A DNA stretch of 64,000 nt from Pseudomonas orientalis (GTDB lineage Bacteria; Pseudomonadota; Gammaproteobacteria; Pseudomonadales; Pseudomonadaceae): contig NZ_CP018049.1 of NCBI RefSeq assembly GCF_002934065.1, forward strand, positions 3,284,501-3,348,500, given 5' to 3'. Under the pieces are notes generated by a model. That model ran no database searches, was not told where the DNA came from, and saw nothing but the letters and a program-made list of their open reading frames with translations. Of this stretch, positions 47,147 through 55,907 are shown one piece after another (within the stretch, counting starts at the first letter, position 1; each line of letters starts with the position of its first letter). A program made the position numbers and the translations under genes.

Positions 47147-48515
47147 GGGCTGGCGCTCTTCCAGCAGTCGGTTGCTGGCGCTGTACAGTTCGCTGTTCGT
47201 GGCGTGGAGCTGCATCCTCATGGGGGTGCTGTACTATGAGGTGTCGGGTTACCTCAGCGACCTGTCGCGCCATTCGCTGATGCAGCGCCAGCATTTGTTC
47301 CAGCGCTTCGACGGTGAAGAACTGGTGGAGGCGCTGACCACCAGCATGACGTTCGACATGAAAGGCGTGGATGCCTACGGCCTGTTCGACGAACAGTTTC
47401 GTCCCTTGAGCGGGCCGATCCGCGCCGTGCCGCCCGACTTGCCGCTCGATGGCAAGATCCACGCCCTGGCCAACTGTGTCGATTCCGACGACCCGAAACT
47501 GCCCAAGGACAGCTGCGACGCCGTGGCCACCCACACCGAAGACGGCCGCTGGCTGGTGCTGGTGCGCGCCAACGGTTCGCTGTTCGGCGTGACCCGGATC
47601 ATCTGGCATGCCCTGCTGTGGGCGCTGTCTCTGACCATCATCCCCGGCGTCGCCGGCTGGCACTTGCTGCGCCGCCGTCCGCTGCGACGCATTCGCGGCA
47701 TTCAGGCGAGCGCCGAGGCCATCGTCGCCGGCGACCTGACGCACCGCTTGCCGCTGTCGAACCGGCGCGATGAGCTGGACATGCTCGCGGCCATCGTCAA
47801 CGCCATGCTCGACCGCATCGAGAAGCTGATGAACGAGGTCAAGGGCGTGTGCGACAACATCGCCCACGATCTGCGCACCCCACTGACGCGCCTGCGTGCG
47901 CAGCTTTACCGCATCAAGCAACAAGCGGAGGAAGACTCGGCCCATGCGGTGAAGCTCGATGACGCGATTGCCGAAACCGACACACTGATGGCGCGTTTTC
48001 GCGGCCTGCTGCGGATTTCGGAACTGGAAGACCACCAGCGACGGTCGGGCTTTTTGCTGATGGACCCACTGCCGCTGTTGCGCGAGCTGCATGACTTCTA
48101 CCTGCCCCTGGCCGAGGAAGGCGAGCTGGAACTGCTGCTGCAGACCCCGGATTCACTGCCCTGGATTACCGGCGACCGCGCCCTGCTGTTCGAGGCCCTG
48201 GCCAACCTGCTGAGCAATTCGATCAAGTTCACCCCGCCCGGCGGCAAGGTGATCCTGCGCGCGGTCAATGATGTGGGCAGCACACGGATCGAAGTGCTCG
48301 ACTCCGGGCCGGGGATTCCTGCCGCCGAACGGGCGTCGGTGTTCCAGCGCTTCTACCGGGTCGATGAGAGTGATCAGCAAGGCGGTTTCGGCCTGGGCCT
48401 GTCGATTGTCGCGGCGATCATCAACCTGCACGGCTTCAAGCTGGACGTGGCCACCAGCGAACTGGGCGGCGCGCGGCTGGTGCTGGAGTGTCGTCAGCAG
48501 TTGATGCCCGAATAG
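47124..48515 (+). CDS. Sensor histidine kinase
   Basis: A 463-residue kinase: membrane helix 1 (about 18-38), a periplasmic part of about 115 residues, helix 2 (about 158-178), HAMP (about 180-235), HisKA with phospho-accepting His248 (NIAHDLRTPLTRLR), and HATPase with N box NLLSNSIKFTPPGG and G boxes DSGPGI and GFGLGLS. The periplasmic loop has two cysteines (Cys118 and Cys131) bracketing an Asp/Lys/Pro-rich segment, which may form a disulfide-bounded sensor loop. ATG 47124 lies within the response-regulator gene. A REPIN follows the stop codon. Confidence 0.92.
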   Translation: MSLLNPSKGWRSSSSRLLALYSSLFVAWSCILMGVLYYEVSGYLSDLSRHSLMQRQHLFQRFDGEELVEALTTSMTFDMKGVDAYGLFDEQFRPLSGPIRAVPPDLPLDGKIHALANCVDSDDPKLPKDSCDAVATHTEDGRWLVLVRANGSLFGVTRIIWHALLWALSLTIIPGVAGWHLLRRRPLRRIRGIQASAEAIVAGDLTHRLPLSNRRDELDMLAAIVNAMLDRIEKLMNEVKGVCDNIAHDLRTPLTRLRAQLYRIKQQAEEDSAHAVKLDDAIAETDTLMARFRGLLRISELEDHQRRSGFLLMDPLPLLRELHDFYLPLAEEGELELLLQTPDSLPWITGDRALLFEALANLLSNSIKFTPPGGKVILRAVNDVGSTRIEVLDSGPGIPAAERASVFQRFYRVDESDQQGGFGLGLSIVAAIINLHGFKLDVATSELGGARLVLECRQQLMPE

Positions 48516-48528
48516 GTAAAGATCCAAA

Positions 48529-48618
48529 TGTGGGAGGGGGCTTGCCCCCGATAGCGGTGTGTCAGCCAGCTCAATCTGTAGCTGACACACCCTCATCGGG
48601 GGCAAGCCCCCTCCCACA
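48529..48618. repeat. REPIN (two inverted REPs), 90 bp
   Basis: Same family as 7061; it fills the convergent gap between the sensor kinase gene and the L,D-transpeptidase gene, so it forms part of the 3' end of both transcripts. Confidence 0.9.
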
Positions 48619-48639
48619 TGGGTACCAAGCCATTCAGCT

Positions 48640-50256
48640 CTACAACACACTCCCCATGGCCTTGATCAATACCGGATCACGCGCGTAGATATCCGGCGCA
48701 TACACCAGGCTTCCCTGGCGATCCACTTCCACCGTCCAATACCCCAGCAGCACCGGTACCGGCGTGGCCAGCCTGAATTCATGGGTGATGCCGGTGGCCA
48801 GCAGCTCGTCGGTGCGCGTACGTTCGGCCGGGGTCACCAGCAGGTCGCGCAACAGCAGCGGTTGTTCGACCCGCACGCACCCCGAGCTGAACGCCCGTGG
48901 CCCCTTGGTAAACAGTGGCTGGCTCGGCGTGTCGTGCAGGTAAACCGAATACGGGTTGGGGAAACGCATCACGATCTTGCCCAACGGGTTGCGCGGCCCC
49001 GCCTCCTGGCGCAGCAGGATATTGCCGGGACGCGCCCAGTCGACCTGCTCCGGGGTCAGCGGGTGGCCTTCGGCGTCAAGCACTTGCAGGTTCTGCTGGC
49101 GCAGATACTCCGGATTGAGGCGGATGGCCGGCAGCTTGTCCTCGCGCATGATGGTGGGCGGGATGGTCCATGTCGGGTTGAGGGTCAGGCGCGTAATGCG
49201 CGATTTGAGCAGCGGTGTCTGGCGCTCGGCGCGGCCCACTTGCAGGCGGGTCTGCCATACCGGGATGCCACTCTGATACACGCTCAACTGCGCGGCCGCG
49301 ACGTTGACCACCACGCCTTCGGGCTCCAGATCGCGGGCCAGCCAGCGGAACCGCTCGAGGTTGATGCGCAACTGGTCGCGGCGCATCGCCGGGCTGATGT
49401 TGAGTTCGGCCACCGTGCCGGCGCCGATCACACCGTCGGCCTGCAGGGAGTGGCTGAGCTGGAAGGCTTTGACCGCAGCGACCAGCTCGGGGCCGTACTG
49501 CCGGGCGCTGCCCTTGGGTTCAGAGGTCAGGTAACCGCCGCGGTAGAGGCGCCGCGCCAGTTCCGGCACCCGTGGGTCTTCCATGCCCGGACGCAACAGC
49601 GGCCCACTGCCCACCGCCTCCCACTGCGGCAACGGCTGCTGGCGCGCACTGGAATAAGCGTTGCGCAGGCTGCGATACAAATCCGCGCTCGGGCGCGCCT
49701 GGTCGAACGCGCGGACCATGTCCTGCAAGCCGGTGGCGGCGAAGGCCAGCACGGCGGTGTCCGGTTCGTCGGCAGGCGGTTGAGCGTGCCAAAGCGGTTC
49801 GAAACGCGATTGCTGCAGACGCCCGAAGTGCAAATCCTGCAGGGCCTGGAGGTACTGTTGGCTGATCGCGATATCGCTGCACAGCACATTGGCCGTGGCG
49901 TCTGTGGTGGGCAAGCTATAGTGGGTGGGGTCCAGGCCGTCGTCGGCCAGCATCAGCAACTGGTCGTGCAAGGCCTGCCGACGCTCGTCGGCCGACCACA
50001 GCGGCGCATCGCCCTGCTGCTGGTAAAAGGCTTGCAGGCGCAGTTGCGCGCTGGCGTCGATACGCGGCGCGAGCTGCGGGCAGACACTGGGCAACTGCGC
50101 CAGGGCCTGTTGCAGCGGAGCCAGGTCGACCGGTGCCGGGGTCGTGACGGGCAACGGCTCCAGCGGCAGCGCTTCGGCTGTGGCGACCAGTGGTGTAACG
50201 AGCAGGCAAATGCTCAAGTAACATGCGTGTTTTTTGAACAATTGACTTAGCTCCAC
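48640..50256 (-). CDS. L,D-transpeptidase, YcbB/LdtD type
   Basis: A 538-residue periplasmic enzyme that forms 3-3 peptidoglycan cross-links. Signal segment (ACYLSICLLVTPLVATAEA), a scaffold region, a peptidoglycan-binding domain (about 225-285: PELARRLYRGGYL, FQLSHSLQADGVIGAGTVAEL) and the YkuD catalytic domain with His441 (HDTPSQ) and Cys460 (SSGCVRV). The WTIPPTIMREDKLP block marks the YcbB class. The start is uncertain: GTG 50256 leaves only 24 bp to the divergent neighbour, while a TTG 15 nt further in has GGAG upstream and keeps the signal peptide. Confidence 0.92.
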   Translation of the reverse strand: MELSQLFKKHACYLSICLLVTPLVATAEALPLEPLPVTTPAPVDLAPLQQALAQLPSVCPQLAPRIDASAQLRLQAFYQQQGDAPLWSADERRQALHDQLLMLADDGLDPTHYSLPTTDATANVLCSDIAISQQYLQALQDLHFGRLQQSRFEPLWHAQPPADEPDTAVLAFAATGLQDMVRAFDQARPSADLYRSLRNAYSSARQQPLPQWEAVGSGPLLRPGMEDPRVPELARRLYRGGYLTSEPKGSARQYGPELVAAVKAFQLSHSLQADGVIGAGTVAELNISPAMRRDQLRINLERFRWLARDLEPEGVVVNVAAAQLSVYQSGIPVWQTRLQVGRAERQTPLLKSRITRLTLNPTWTIPPTIMREDKLPAIRLNPEYLRQQNLQVLDAEGHPLTPEQVDWARPGNILLRQEAGPRNPLGKIVMRFPNPYSVYLHDTPSQPLFTKGPRAFSSGCVRVEQPLLLRDLLVTPAERTRTDELLATGITHEFRLATPVPVLLGYWTVEVDRQGSLVYAPDIYARDPVLIKAMGSVL

Positions 50257-50280
50257 TCCACAGCGGGGACTCGACTGTAG

Positions 50281-51009
50281 ATGCTGACTTTTATGCGCCG
50301 GCTCGGTTTAACCAACCTGGGCCTGATTACCGCGAGCCTGGCGTTATTGAGCAATGTTGCGCTCGCCGCCAATGGCCCCGCTCCTTCCTTGTATAGCAGC
50401 CTGGCGCGCTCGGCTCCAGAACTCAATCCCATCGTGTTGAAAAGCGCCCTGAGCGCGGTGCAGTGCGCGGTCAATAACGGCGAGGAACGTTCCGATCGCC
50501 TGGCGGTAATTGACTACTCCCAGCCTTCTACCGCCCGTCGGCTATGGATTTTCGACCTGCGCAAAAAAACCCTGGTATTGCGCGACCTGGTGGCCCACGG
50601 TGCCAAGTCCGGCGAAAACTTCGCCACCGCGTTTTCCAACCTTGAAGGCAGTCACCAGTCCAGCCTGGGCCTGTTCCGCACCCAGGAAAGTTACCTCGGC
50701 ACCCACGGCTACTCGCTGCGCATGGACGGCCTGGAGCCTGGCTTCAATGACCTGGCCCGCGACCGCGCCATCGTGATTCATGCCGCCGACTACGTCAGCC
50801 CGTTATGGAGCAAGCGCGAAGGCCGTATCGGTCGCAGCCAGGGCTGCCCGGCGGTGCGCCCGCAAGTCGCGCGCCAAGTGGTGGACAAGCTCAAGGACGG
50901 ACAATTCATGTTTTCGTGGTACCCCGACCAGCGCTGGTTGAAGTCTTCGACCTATCTCAATTGCAAACCCCAACAGGTGGCCAGTAGTCGTACAATCCGT
51001 GGCGGATAG
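50281..51009 (+). CDS. Murein L,D-transpeptidase catalytic domain protein (YkuD_2 type)
   Basis: A 242-residue exported protein. Signal peptide (about MRRLGLTNLGLITASLALLS ending NVALAA), then a compact catalytic domain with His167 (IVIHAADYV) and Cys189 (GRSQGCPAV), the transpeptidase pair of this YkuD-related family. It would act on wall peptides, possibly as a carboxypeptidase or cross-linking enzyme. It is divergent from the larger YcbB-type gene. Either ATG 50281 or ATG 50293 may be the start. The next gene begins 31 bp after its stop codon. Confidence 0.85.
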   Translation: MLTFMRRLGLTNLGLITASLALLSNVALAANGPAPSLYSSLARSAPELNPIVLKSALSAVQCAVNNGEERSDRLAVIDYSQPSTARRLWIFDLRKKTLVLRDLVAHGAKSGENFATAFSNLEGSHQSSLGLFRTQESYLGTHGYSLRMDGLEPGFNDLARDRAIVIHAADYVSPLWSKREGRIGRSQGCPAVRPQVARQVVDKLKDGQFMFSWYPDQRWLKSSTYLNCKPQQVASSRTIRGG

Positions 51010-51040
51010 CCTGTCTCCCACCGATAAAAGAGAGCGTCGC

Positions 51041-51787
51041 ATGCTTCTACATAAGTCCACCTGGATCGAGATCGGGCAGTTTCTGCAGCGCAGCCGCACG
51101 GTGGTGATCCCCATCGGCTCCAACGAACAACACGGCCCTACCGGCCTGCTGGGCACCGACTGGATGTGCCCGGAGATCATCGCCCTCGAGGCGCAGAAGA
51201 ATGCCGATATCCTGGTCGGCCCGACGTTCAACATCGGCATGGCCCAGCACCACCTGGGCTTTCCCGGCACCATTTCGCTGCGCCCTTCCACCTTTATCGC
51301 CGCGATCGGTGACTGGGTGCGCTCGCTGGCCGGGCATGGTTTCGACAAGATCCTGTTCCTCAACGGCCACGGCGGCAATATCGCCACCATCGAAGCGGCG
51401 TTTTCCGAACTCTACGCCGAAGCCAGCTTTGCCCGCCGCCCGGCCGGGTTCGCATTGAAGCTGGTCAACTGGTGGGACCTGGAGGGCGTCACCGACCTGG
51501 CGCAGCGCCAATTCCCGGTGGGCCATGGCAGCCACGCCACGCCGTCGGAGATTGCCGTGACGCAATGGGCCTATCCGGACTCGATCAAGTCAGCCGATTA
51601 CTCGCCGCAAATCGCCAACACCGGCCCGATCCGCGAAGCCCTGGACTTCCGCGCACGCTTCCCCGACGGACGCATGGGCTCGGACCCGGCATTGGCAACG
51701 GTGGACAAAGGCGGTGAGTTGGTCGCGCTGGCGGCGCAGGGGCTGGTCAAGACCGTGAATGCCTTCAGCAATGAGTCAAAACCCTGA
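51041..51787 (+). CDS. Creatininase-family metal-dependent amidohydrolase
   Basis: A 248-residue cytoplasmic protein of the creatininase superfamily. Metal-site residues are visible in PIGSNEQHGPTGLLGTDW (Glu, His, Asp), LFLNGHGGN (His) and the later VGHGSHATPSEIA. The family opens or cleaves cyclic amides (creatinine, some formamides and pterin- or F420-related compounds); the substrate here is unknown. The start is ATG 51041 with AGAG upstream; a longer reading would overlap the previous gene. It probably shares a transcript with the L,D-transpeptidase before it, though no functional link is known. Confidence 0.88.
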   Translation: MLLHKSTWIEIGQFLQRSRTVVIPIGSNEQHGPTGLLGTDWMCPEIIALEAQKNADILVGPTFNIGMAQHHLGFPGTISLRPSTFIAAIGDWVRSLAGHGFDKILFLNGHGGNIATIEAAFSELYAEASFARRPAGFALKLVNWWDLEGVTDLAQRQFPVGHGSHATPSEIAVTQWAYPDSIKSADYSPQIANTGPIREALDFRARFPDGRMGSDPALATVDKGGELVALAAQGLVKTVNAFSNESKP

Positions 51788-51804
51788 GTCGAACACTATC
51801 CAAA

Positions 51805-51893
51805 TGTGGGAGGGGGCTTGCCCCCGATAGCGGTGGGTCAGTCAGCTTATTTGTTACTGACACACTGCTATCGGGGGCAAGCCCCCTCCCACA
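51805..51893. repeat. REPIN (two inverted REPs), 89 bp
   Basis: Same family as 7061, in the convergent gap between the creatininase-family gene and the small lipoprotein gene. The middle pairs as GCGGTGGGTCAGTCA against TGACACACTGC with mismatches. Confidence 0.88.
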
Positions 51894-51920
51894 TTTGATT
51901 TGTATTCATTCTTGCACAGG

Positions 51921-52262
51921 CTACTGGCAATCCTGTGCCGCCTGCTCGAGCCGCGACGCCTTGATCGCCGAAGCCAGCGGTTTGCGCTCATACAGGAACA
52001 CCTTGGTGCCATCCTGGGACTTGTAGGCTTCCAGCACGTCATCGGCCGCGATCTTGCTGGTCAACAGCACCTTCGCGTGACGCGAGTTCTGCGTCACGGT
52101 CGAAGTAATGCCGTGCTTTTCAAGCTTGGGCAGTACGCATTGCACATAGGCTTCGGGGGTCTTGGCGGTTTGCAGGGTCAGCGAGGGGGCATTGGGGGCC
52201 GTGATACAACCGGTCAGCGCCAGGGAAGTAAAGGCCAGGGCCGGGGCGAAAAAAGCGCGCAT
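51921..52262 (-). CDS. Small lipoprotein, unknown function
   Basis: A 113-residue predicted lipoprotein: MRAFFAPALAFTSLALTGC with lipobox LTGC, followed by a domain with KTPEAYVQCVLPKLEKHGIT and KIAADDVLEAYKSQDGTKVF, ending in AAQDCQ. Two cysteines in the mature part may form a disulfide. The start ATG 52262 has AGGA; earlier ATG codons give a poorer signal. It follows another exported protein gene after 45 bp on the same strand. No family recognised. Confidence 0.75.
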   Translation of the reverse strand: MRAFFAPALAFTSLALTGCITAPNAPSLTLQTAKTPEAYVQCVLPKLEKHGITSTVTQNSRHAKVLLTSKIAADDVLEAYKSQDGTKVFLYERKPLASAIKASRLEQAAQDCQ

Positions 52263-52307
52263 AAACATTCCTGAAAATAACAAAATAGGTGCCTGTGGAT
52301 CCGCGTA

Positions 52308-52952
52308 TCAGCCGGCGCGGACCAGGGCTTTGAGCGATGCGTCAAACTGCTTCAAGGCATCTTGTTGTACATCTCGCTGCTGCTCGATCTGCGCGGCAAT
52401 CTCGAATGCTGACTTGTCATGCACCCACACCGATGGCACCTGCTTGTCCACCGCGCCTTCGGCCTTGGCGATGTATTGCAGGTCGGCGTCATAGAACCGC
52501 GCGGTAAAACGCGCCTCGACCACGTCGTTACGCGGGGTCAGCAATTGGTTATGGGTATCGAGCACCACCACCACGTCCGGATGCGCCTGCACCAGGGCAT
52601 CCAGGCTGCCATACACCGTCACCGAGACAAACGTACCTTGCAGCGAGTTCATCAGCCAGTCGATGGCCAGCTCCGGATCGGAGCTGTTGACGAACGCCTC
52701 GCGAATACGCCCGTCCAGGGCATCTTTGGCGCCATTCAAGGCCATGGCGTGGTAGCGCTCAAGGTAGCTGAGGTTGTCACGCGTGTTTTCGCTGTACAAC
52801 ACCCCCACCGATTGGGCGCGCTGCAGGGAGTTTACGCCAGTGGCGAGTGGCAGCAAATGGCCCGTACGCGGCTCATCGGCGACGGCCGGGTTGGTCAGCA
52901 CGGCGGTGCCGAGCATCAGGGTGATCAAAGCCAGCTGGAGTAGAGTCCTCAT
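52308..52952 (-). CDS. Exported protein, unknown function
   Basis: A 214-residue protein with a Sec signal peptide (MRTLLQLALITLMLGTAVLT ending near PAVA). The mature part has a central alpha/beta segment (VSVTVYGSLDALVQAHPDVV then VVLDTHNQLLTPRNDVVEAR) and a C-terminal coiled-coil-like helix (FEIAAQIEQQRDVQQDALKQ). The pattern resembles periplasmic proteins that help build lipoprotein or nucleotide-sensing complexes, but I do not recognise the family. It heads a two-gene unit with the lipoprotein gene downstream. Confidence 0.7.
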   Translation of the reverse strand: MRTLLQLALITLMLGTAVLTNPAVADEPRTGHLLPLATGVNSLQRAQSVGVLYSENTRDNLSYLERYHAMALNGAKDALDGRIREAFVNSSDPELAIDWLMNSLQGTFVSVTVYGSLDALVQAHPDVVVVLDTHNQLLTPRNDVVEARFTARFYDADLQYIAKAEGAVDKQVPSVWVHDKSAFEIAAQIEQQRDVQQDALKQFDASLKALVRAG

Positions 52953-53094
52953 CGCGCATTTCCTTGAGCAGCGTTTCGATGAGCGGATTTTGCGCTTTTG
53001 CCGTAAAAACAGAACTTGCGATCCTTGATGGTGACTATCATTTGAACCGATAGTATCAGGTAGCCCAACCCATAAAACCTATAAGGACCATGCC

Positions 53095-53367
53095 ATGAAG
53101 CGTCACCAGAAAACCTTCGACCGCATCCGCGAAGCCGTATTGCCGGAGTTTCGCGAGCGAGTCGCCGATTACCTGGTCGAATATGAAGACGTCCTGTTGA
53201 GTGAGACAAGCGATGCCGGCGCCCAATCGGCCAGCGCCCAGCAACTGCGTGGCTACCTGCGCGGCCTGAACACCACGCGCGTGCTGGGTATGGCCGATTG
53301 GGAAGACCTGGACCGGCGCGTCGCGCAAATGAACGAGAGCCCTACACCCGAGGGCGTGGCTGGTTGA
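53095..53367 (+). CDS. Small conserved hypothetical protein
   Basis: A 90-residue soluble, mainly helical protein: MKRHQKTFDRIREAVLPEFR, then a charged middle (EYEDVLLSETSDAGAQSASA) and QQLRGYLRGLNTTRVLGMAD. AAGGA at good distance supports ATG 53095. The last 26 bp overlap the 3' end of the convergent glutathione transferase gene. No family recognised. Confidence 0.68.
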   Translation: MKRHQKTFDRIREAVLPEFRERVADYLVEYEDVLLSETSDAGAQSASAQQLRGYLRGLNTTRVLGMADWEDLDRRVAQMNESPTPEGVAG

Positions 53368-53974
53368 CCCATGCCTGCACTGACGGCCTTTGCCATTGGC
53401 GTTGAGCGTAAGCCACCAACTGCGCAGGCACGGCGTCGCCGTTGAGGATCAGGCGATTGAGCATCACCGCCAGGTCCACGTCGGCAATTGACCAGGTGCC
53501 AAACAGGTACTCACGATAATCCGCCAGCAAAGCGTGCGCCGCACTGATCAACCTGCCCGCTGCCGCCTCGGCTACCGGCGACAGCGACGGCATCTTCTGA
53601 CCGCAGAACACCACCAGCGTCGAGCGCTCCTGGCGAATCGGCAGTAAATCGCTGCGCAACCACGCCTGCACCTGCCGCGCCCTCGCCCTCTGCTGCGGGT
53701 CGAGCGGATAAACGCGGGTCTCGGGATAGGCCTCGTCCAGGTATTCAATAATCGCCGAAGACTCCGACAAGGAGAACTCGCCCTCCTCCAGTGTCGGCAC
53801 CCGCTGGGTCAGTGACAGTCGCGCGTAATCCACGGTCTGGTGCTGGCCGGCGCCAAGGTCCAGGGGTACGGTCTCGAACGCCAGGCCCTTTTCCCGCAAG
53901 GCGACGAACACCGACATGGCATAGGGGCTGGTAAACAGCGAATCAACGTAGAGGCGCAGCGGACCGTGGCTCAT
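53342..53974 (-). CDS. Glutathione S-transferase family protein
   Basis: A 210-residue GST. The N-terminal thioredoxin-like domain (about 5-80) has LYVDSLFTSPYAMSVFVALR and the glutathione-binding TLEEGEFSLSESSAIIEYL (Ser at the gamma-glutamyl site); the C-terminal helical domain contains FGTWSIADVDLAVMLNRLI, the usual folding motif. Resembles the YfcF subfamily. Substrate unknown. The start ATG 53974 has AAGGAG. It overlaps the convergent small gene by 26 bp. Confidence 0.88.
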   Translation of the reverse strand: MSHGPLRLYVDSLFTSPYAMSVFVALREKGLAFETVPLDLGAGQHQTVDYARLSLTQRVPTLEEGEFSLSESSAIIEYLDEAYPETRVYPLDPQQRARARQVQAWLRSDLLPIRQERSTLVVFCGQKMPSLSPVAEAAAGRLISAAHALLADYREYLFGTWSIADVDLAVMLNRLILNGDAVPAQLVAYAQRQWQRPSVQAWVNQPRPRV

Positions 53975-54089
53975 GGACCATCTCCTTGAAATGAGGCTCA
54001 ACGCTACGAGATCCCGGGCGATAAAGACAATGCGGTGTTTTTATGGGGGCATTCCTGGCGGGAATAGTGAGCATGGCGGCTCAGTAGGA

Positions 54090-54641
54090 CTAACCCGCGA
54101 AGCCTCCGGCGTTGAGGAAGTCCTGCTCTTCATCGGTGGTCTCCCTCCCCAGCACCGCATTGCGATGGGGAAAGCGCCCAAACCGCTGAATAATCCGGGC
54201 ATGTTCCTTGGCCCAGTGGTAGGTGCTGGCGTCCAGATGCTGATTGAGCGCGATGGAGCGTTGCTGGTCGCGAGGGTCTTCGGAGTGTTCGAACGGCAGA
54301 TAACAAAACGCCCGCAGTTCGGGTTCGATCAATGCGTCCAATCCTGCATCGACCATTCGCTGCGCATACAGGCGTGCCAGCGGGTCGGTGGCGAACATAT
54401 GCGCGGTGCCGCGAAAGGCGTTGCGTGGGTATTGGTCCAGCAGGATCAGCAAGGCCAGCGCGCCGTAAGCCGAGGCCAGCCAATCGTCCAGCTCGCGCCG
54501 TGCCGCTTGCAGATGACTGGCATAGAAGGCCTCGCGAAAGGTCGCGTCGAACTGATCGTTCTTGGCAAACCAATGCTTTGGACCAGCCTGTTTCCAGAAT
54601 TCGATCACCGCCTCGGCCGAGGGTGGGTTCACGCGTGTCAT
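54090..54641 (-). CDS. DUF924 family protein
   Basis: A 183-residue helical cytoplasmic protein. The markers IEFWKQAGPKHWFAKNDQFD near the start, LILLDQYPRNAFRG in the middle and YLPFEHSEDPRDQQRS then RFGRFPHRNAVLGRE place it in DUF924, a TPR-like family without established function. Complete length. It is divergent from the DUF1624 gene with 96 bp between them. Confidence 0.9.
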   Translation of the reverse strand: MTRVNPPSAEAVIEFWKQAGPKHWFAKNDQFDATFREAFYASHLQAARRELDDWLASAYGALALLILLDQYPRNAFRGTAHMFATDPLARLYAQRMVDAGLDALIEPELRAFCYLPFEHSEDPRDQQRSIALNQHLDASTYHWAKEHARIIQRFGRFPHRNAVLGRETTDEEQDFLNAGGFAG

Positions 54642-54737
54642 CCGTACCTCCGATAAGCTCGCCTGTGCGGCGCGGCAATATGCTGATTAATGTTATAGGA
54701 TAACGCTTCTTTTTTGCCCAGCCTTGTGAATCGCCCC

Positions 54738-55892
54738 ATGACTGATGCTGTTGCGCTACGCCCACGCCTGCTTTCCATTGACGCCTTGCGCGGCCTGGTG
54801 ATCCTCTTCATGTTGCTCGACCACGTGCGCGAAACGTTTCTGCTGCACCGCCAGGTGGGCGACCCGATGAGCATCGACGCGACCGAGCCGGCGCTGTTTT
54901 TCAGCCGCACCCTCGCCCATCTTTGCGCGCCAGTGTTTGTGTTGCTCACCGGTTTGTCGGCCTGGCTGTATGCTCAGAAATACCAGGGACGGCCCGCAGT
55001 GTCGGCTTTTTTGTTCAAGCGTGGACTGTTTCTGGTGGTATTGGAGTTCACGCTGGTCAACTTCGCCTGGACCTTCCAGTTGCCGCCGGGTGTGATTTAC
55101 CTGCAGGTTATCTGGGCGATCGGGGTGAGCATGATCGCCCTCGCGGCGCTGGTATGGTTGCCCCGCCCGCTGCTGATAACCTTGGCGGTGGCGATCATTG
55201 GCGGGCACAACCTGCTTGATGGTGTGCATTTCACTGCGGGGTCGGCCTCGCAGGTGGCGTGGTCGATCCTGCATGAGCGCAGTTGGATCGATGGGTCGGA
55301 CACCCTGCGCCTGCGCGTGACCTACCCGGTGCTGCCGTGGATCGGCGTGATTGTTCTGGGCTACGGCCTCGGGCCATGGTTTTCGAACGCTGCACTGCCG
55401 GCCGTGCGCCAGCGTTATCTGCTGCTGGCGATCGTCGGCGCATTGCTGGGTTTTGTGTTGTTGCGGGCGGCCAACGGGTATGGCGAAAAGCCTTGGCAGG
55501 CCTATGACAGCGGGGTGCAGACTGTGATGAGCTTCTTCAACATCACCAAATACCCACCTTCGCTGTTGTTCCTGGCGCTGACCCTGGGCATCGGCCTGCT
55601 GTTGCTGCTGGCGTTCGAACGTGCCGGGCACAAGCGCTGGATCAGCACATTGGCGGTATTTGGCGCGGCGCCGATGTTTTTTTATCTGCTGCACCTGTAT
55701 GTGCTCAAAATACTCTACGTCGCGTGTGTCGCGGTGTTTGGGCTCGATCACGGCAATTATTTCGGGTTCGACAGCATCGGCGCCGTGTGGCTGGCGGCGT
55801 TGGCGCTGCCACTGGCGTTGTATGTGCCGGTGCGATGGTTTGCCGGACTCAAGGCGCGGCGCAGGGATATCACCTGGCTTAAATATTTCTGA
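54738..55892 (+). CDS. DUF1624/heparan-acetyltransferase-like membrane protein
   Basis: A 384-residue integral membrane protein with about ten helices. The N-terminal motif RLLSIDALRGLVILFMLLDH is the signature of DUF1624/HGSNAT-like acyltransferases, in which the His of the DH pair is thought to matter for acetyl transfer across the membrane. Later helices include VIYLQVIWAIGVSMIALAAL and FFYLLHLYVLKILYVACVAV. Start ATG 54738 is chosen for the motif position; there is no clear ribosome-binding site. It is convergent with tag, 15 bp apart. The acceptor is unknown. Confidence 0.85.
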   Translation: MTDAVALRPRLLSIDALRGLVILFMLLDHVRETFLLHRQVGDPMSIDATEPALFFSRTLAHLCAPVFVLLTGLSAWLYAQKYQGRPAVSAFLFKRGLFLVVLEFTLVNFAWTFQLPPGVIYLQVIWAIGVSMIALAALVWLPRPLLITLAVAIIGGHNLLDGVHFTAGSASQVAWSILHERSWIDGSDTLRLRVTYPVLPWIGVIVLGYGLGPWFSNAALPAVRQRYLLLAIVGALLGFVLLRAANGYGEKPWQAYDSGVQTVMSFFNITKYPPSLLFLALTLGIGLLLLLAFERAGHKRWISTLAVFGAAPMFFYLLHLYVLKILYVACVAVFGLDHGNYFGFDSIGAVWLAALALPLALYVPVRWFAGLKARRRDITWLKYF

Positions 55893-55907
55893 GCACGCGG
55901 GCGGCAC

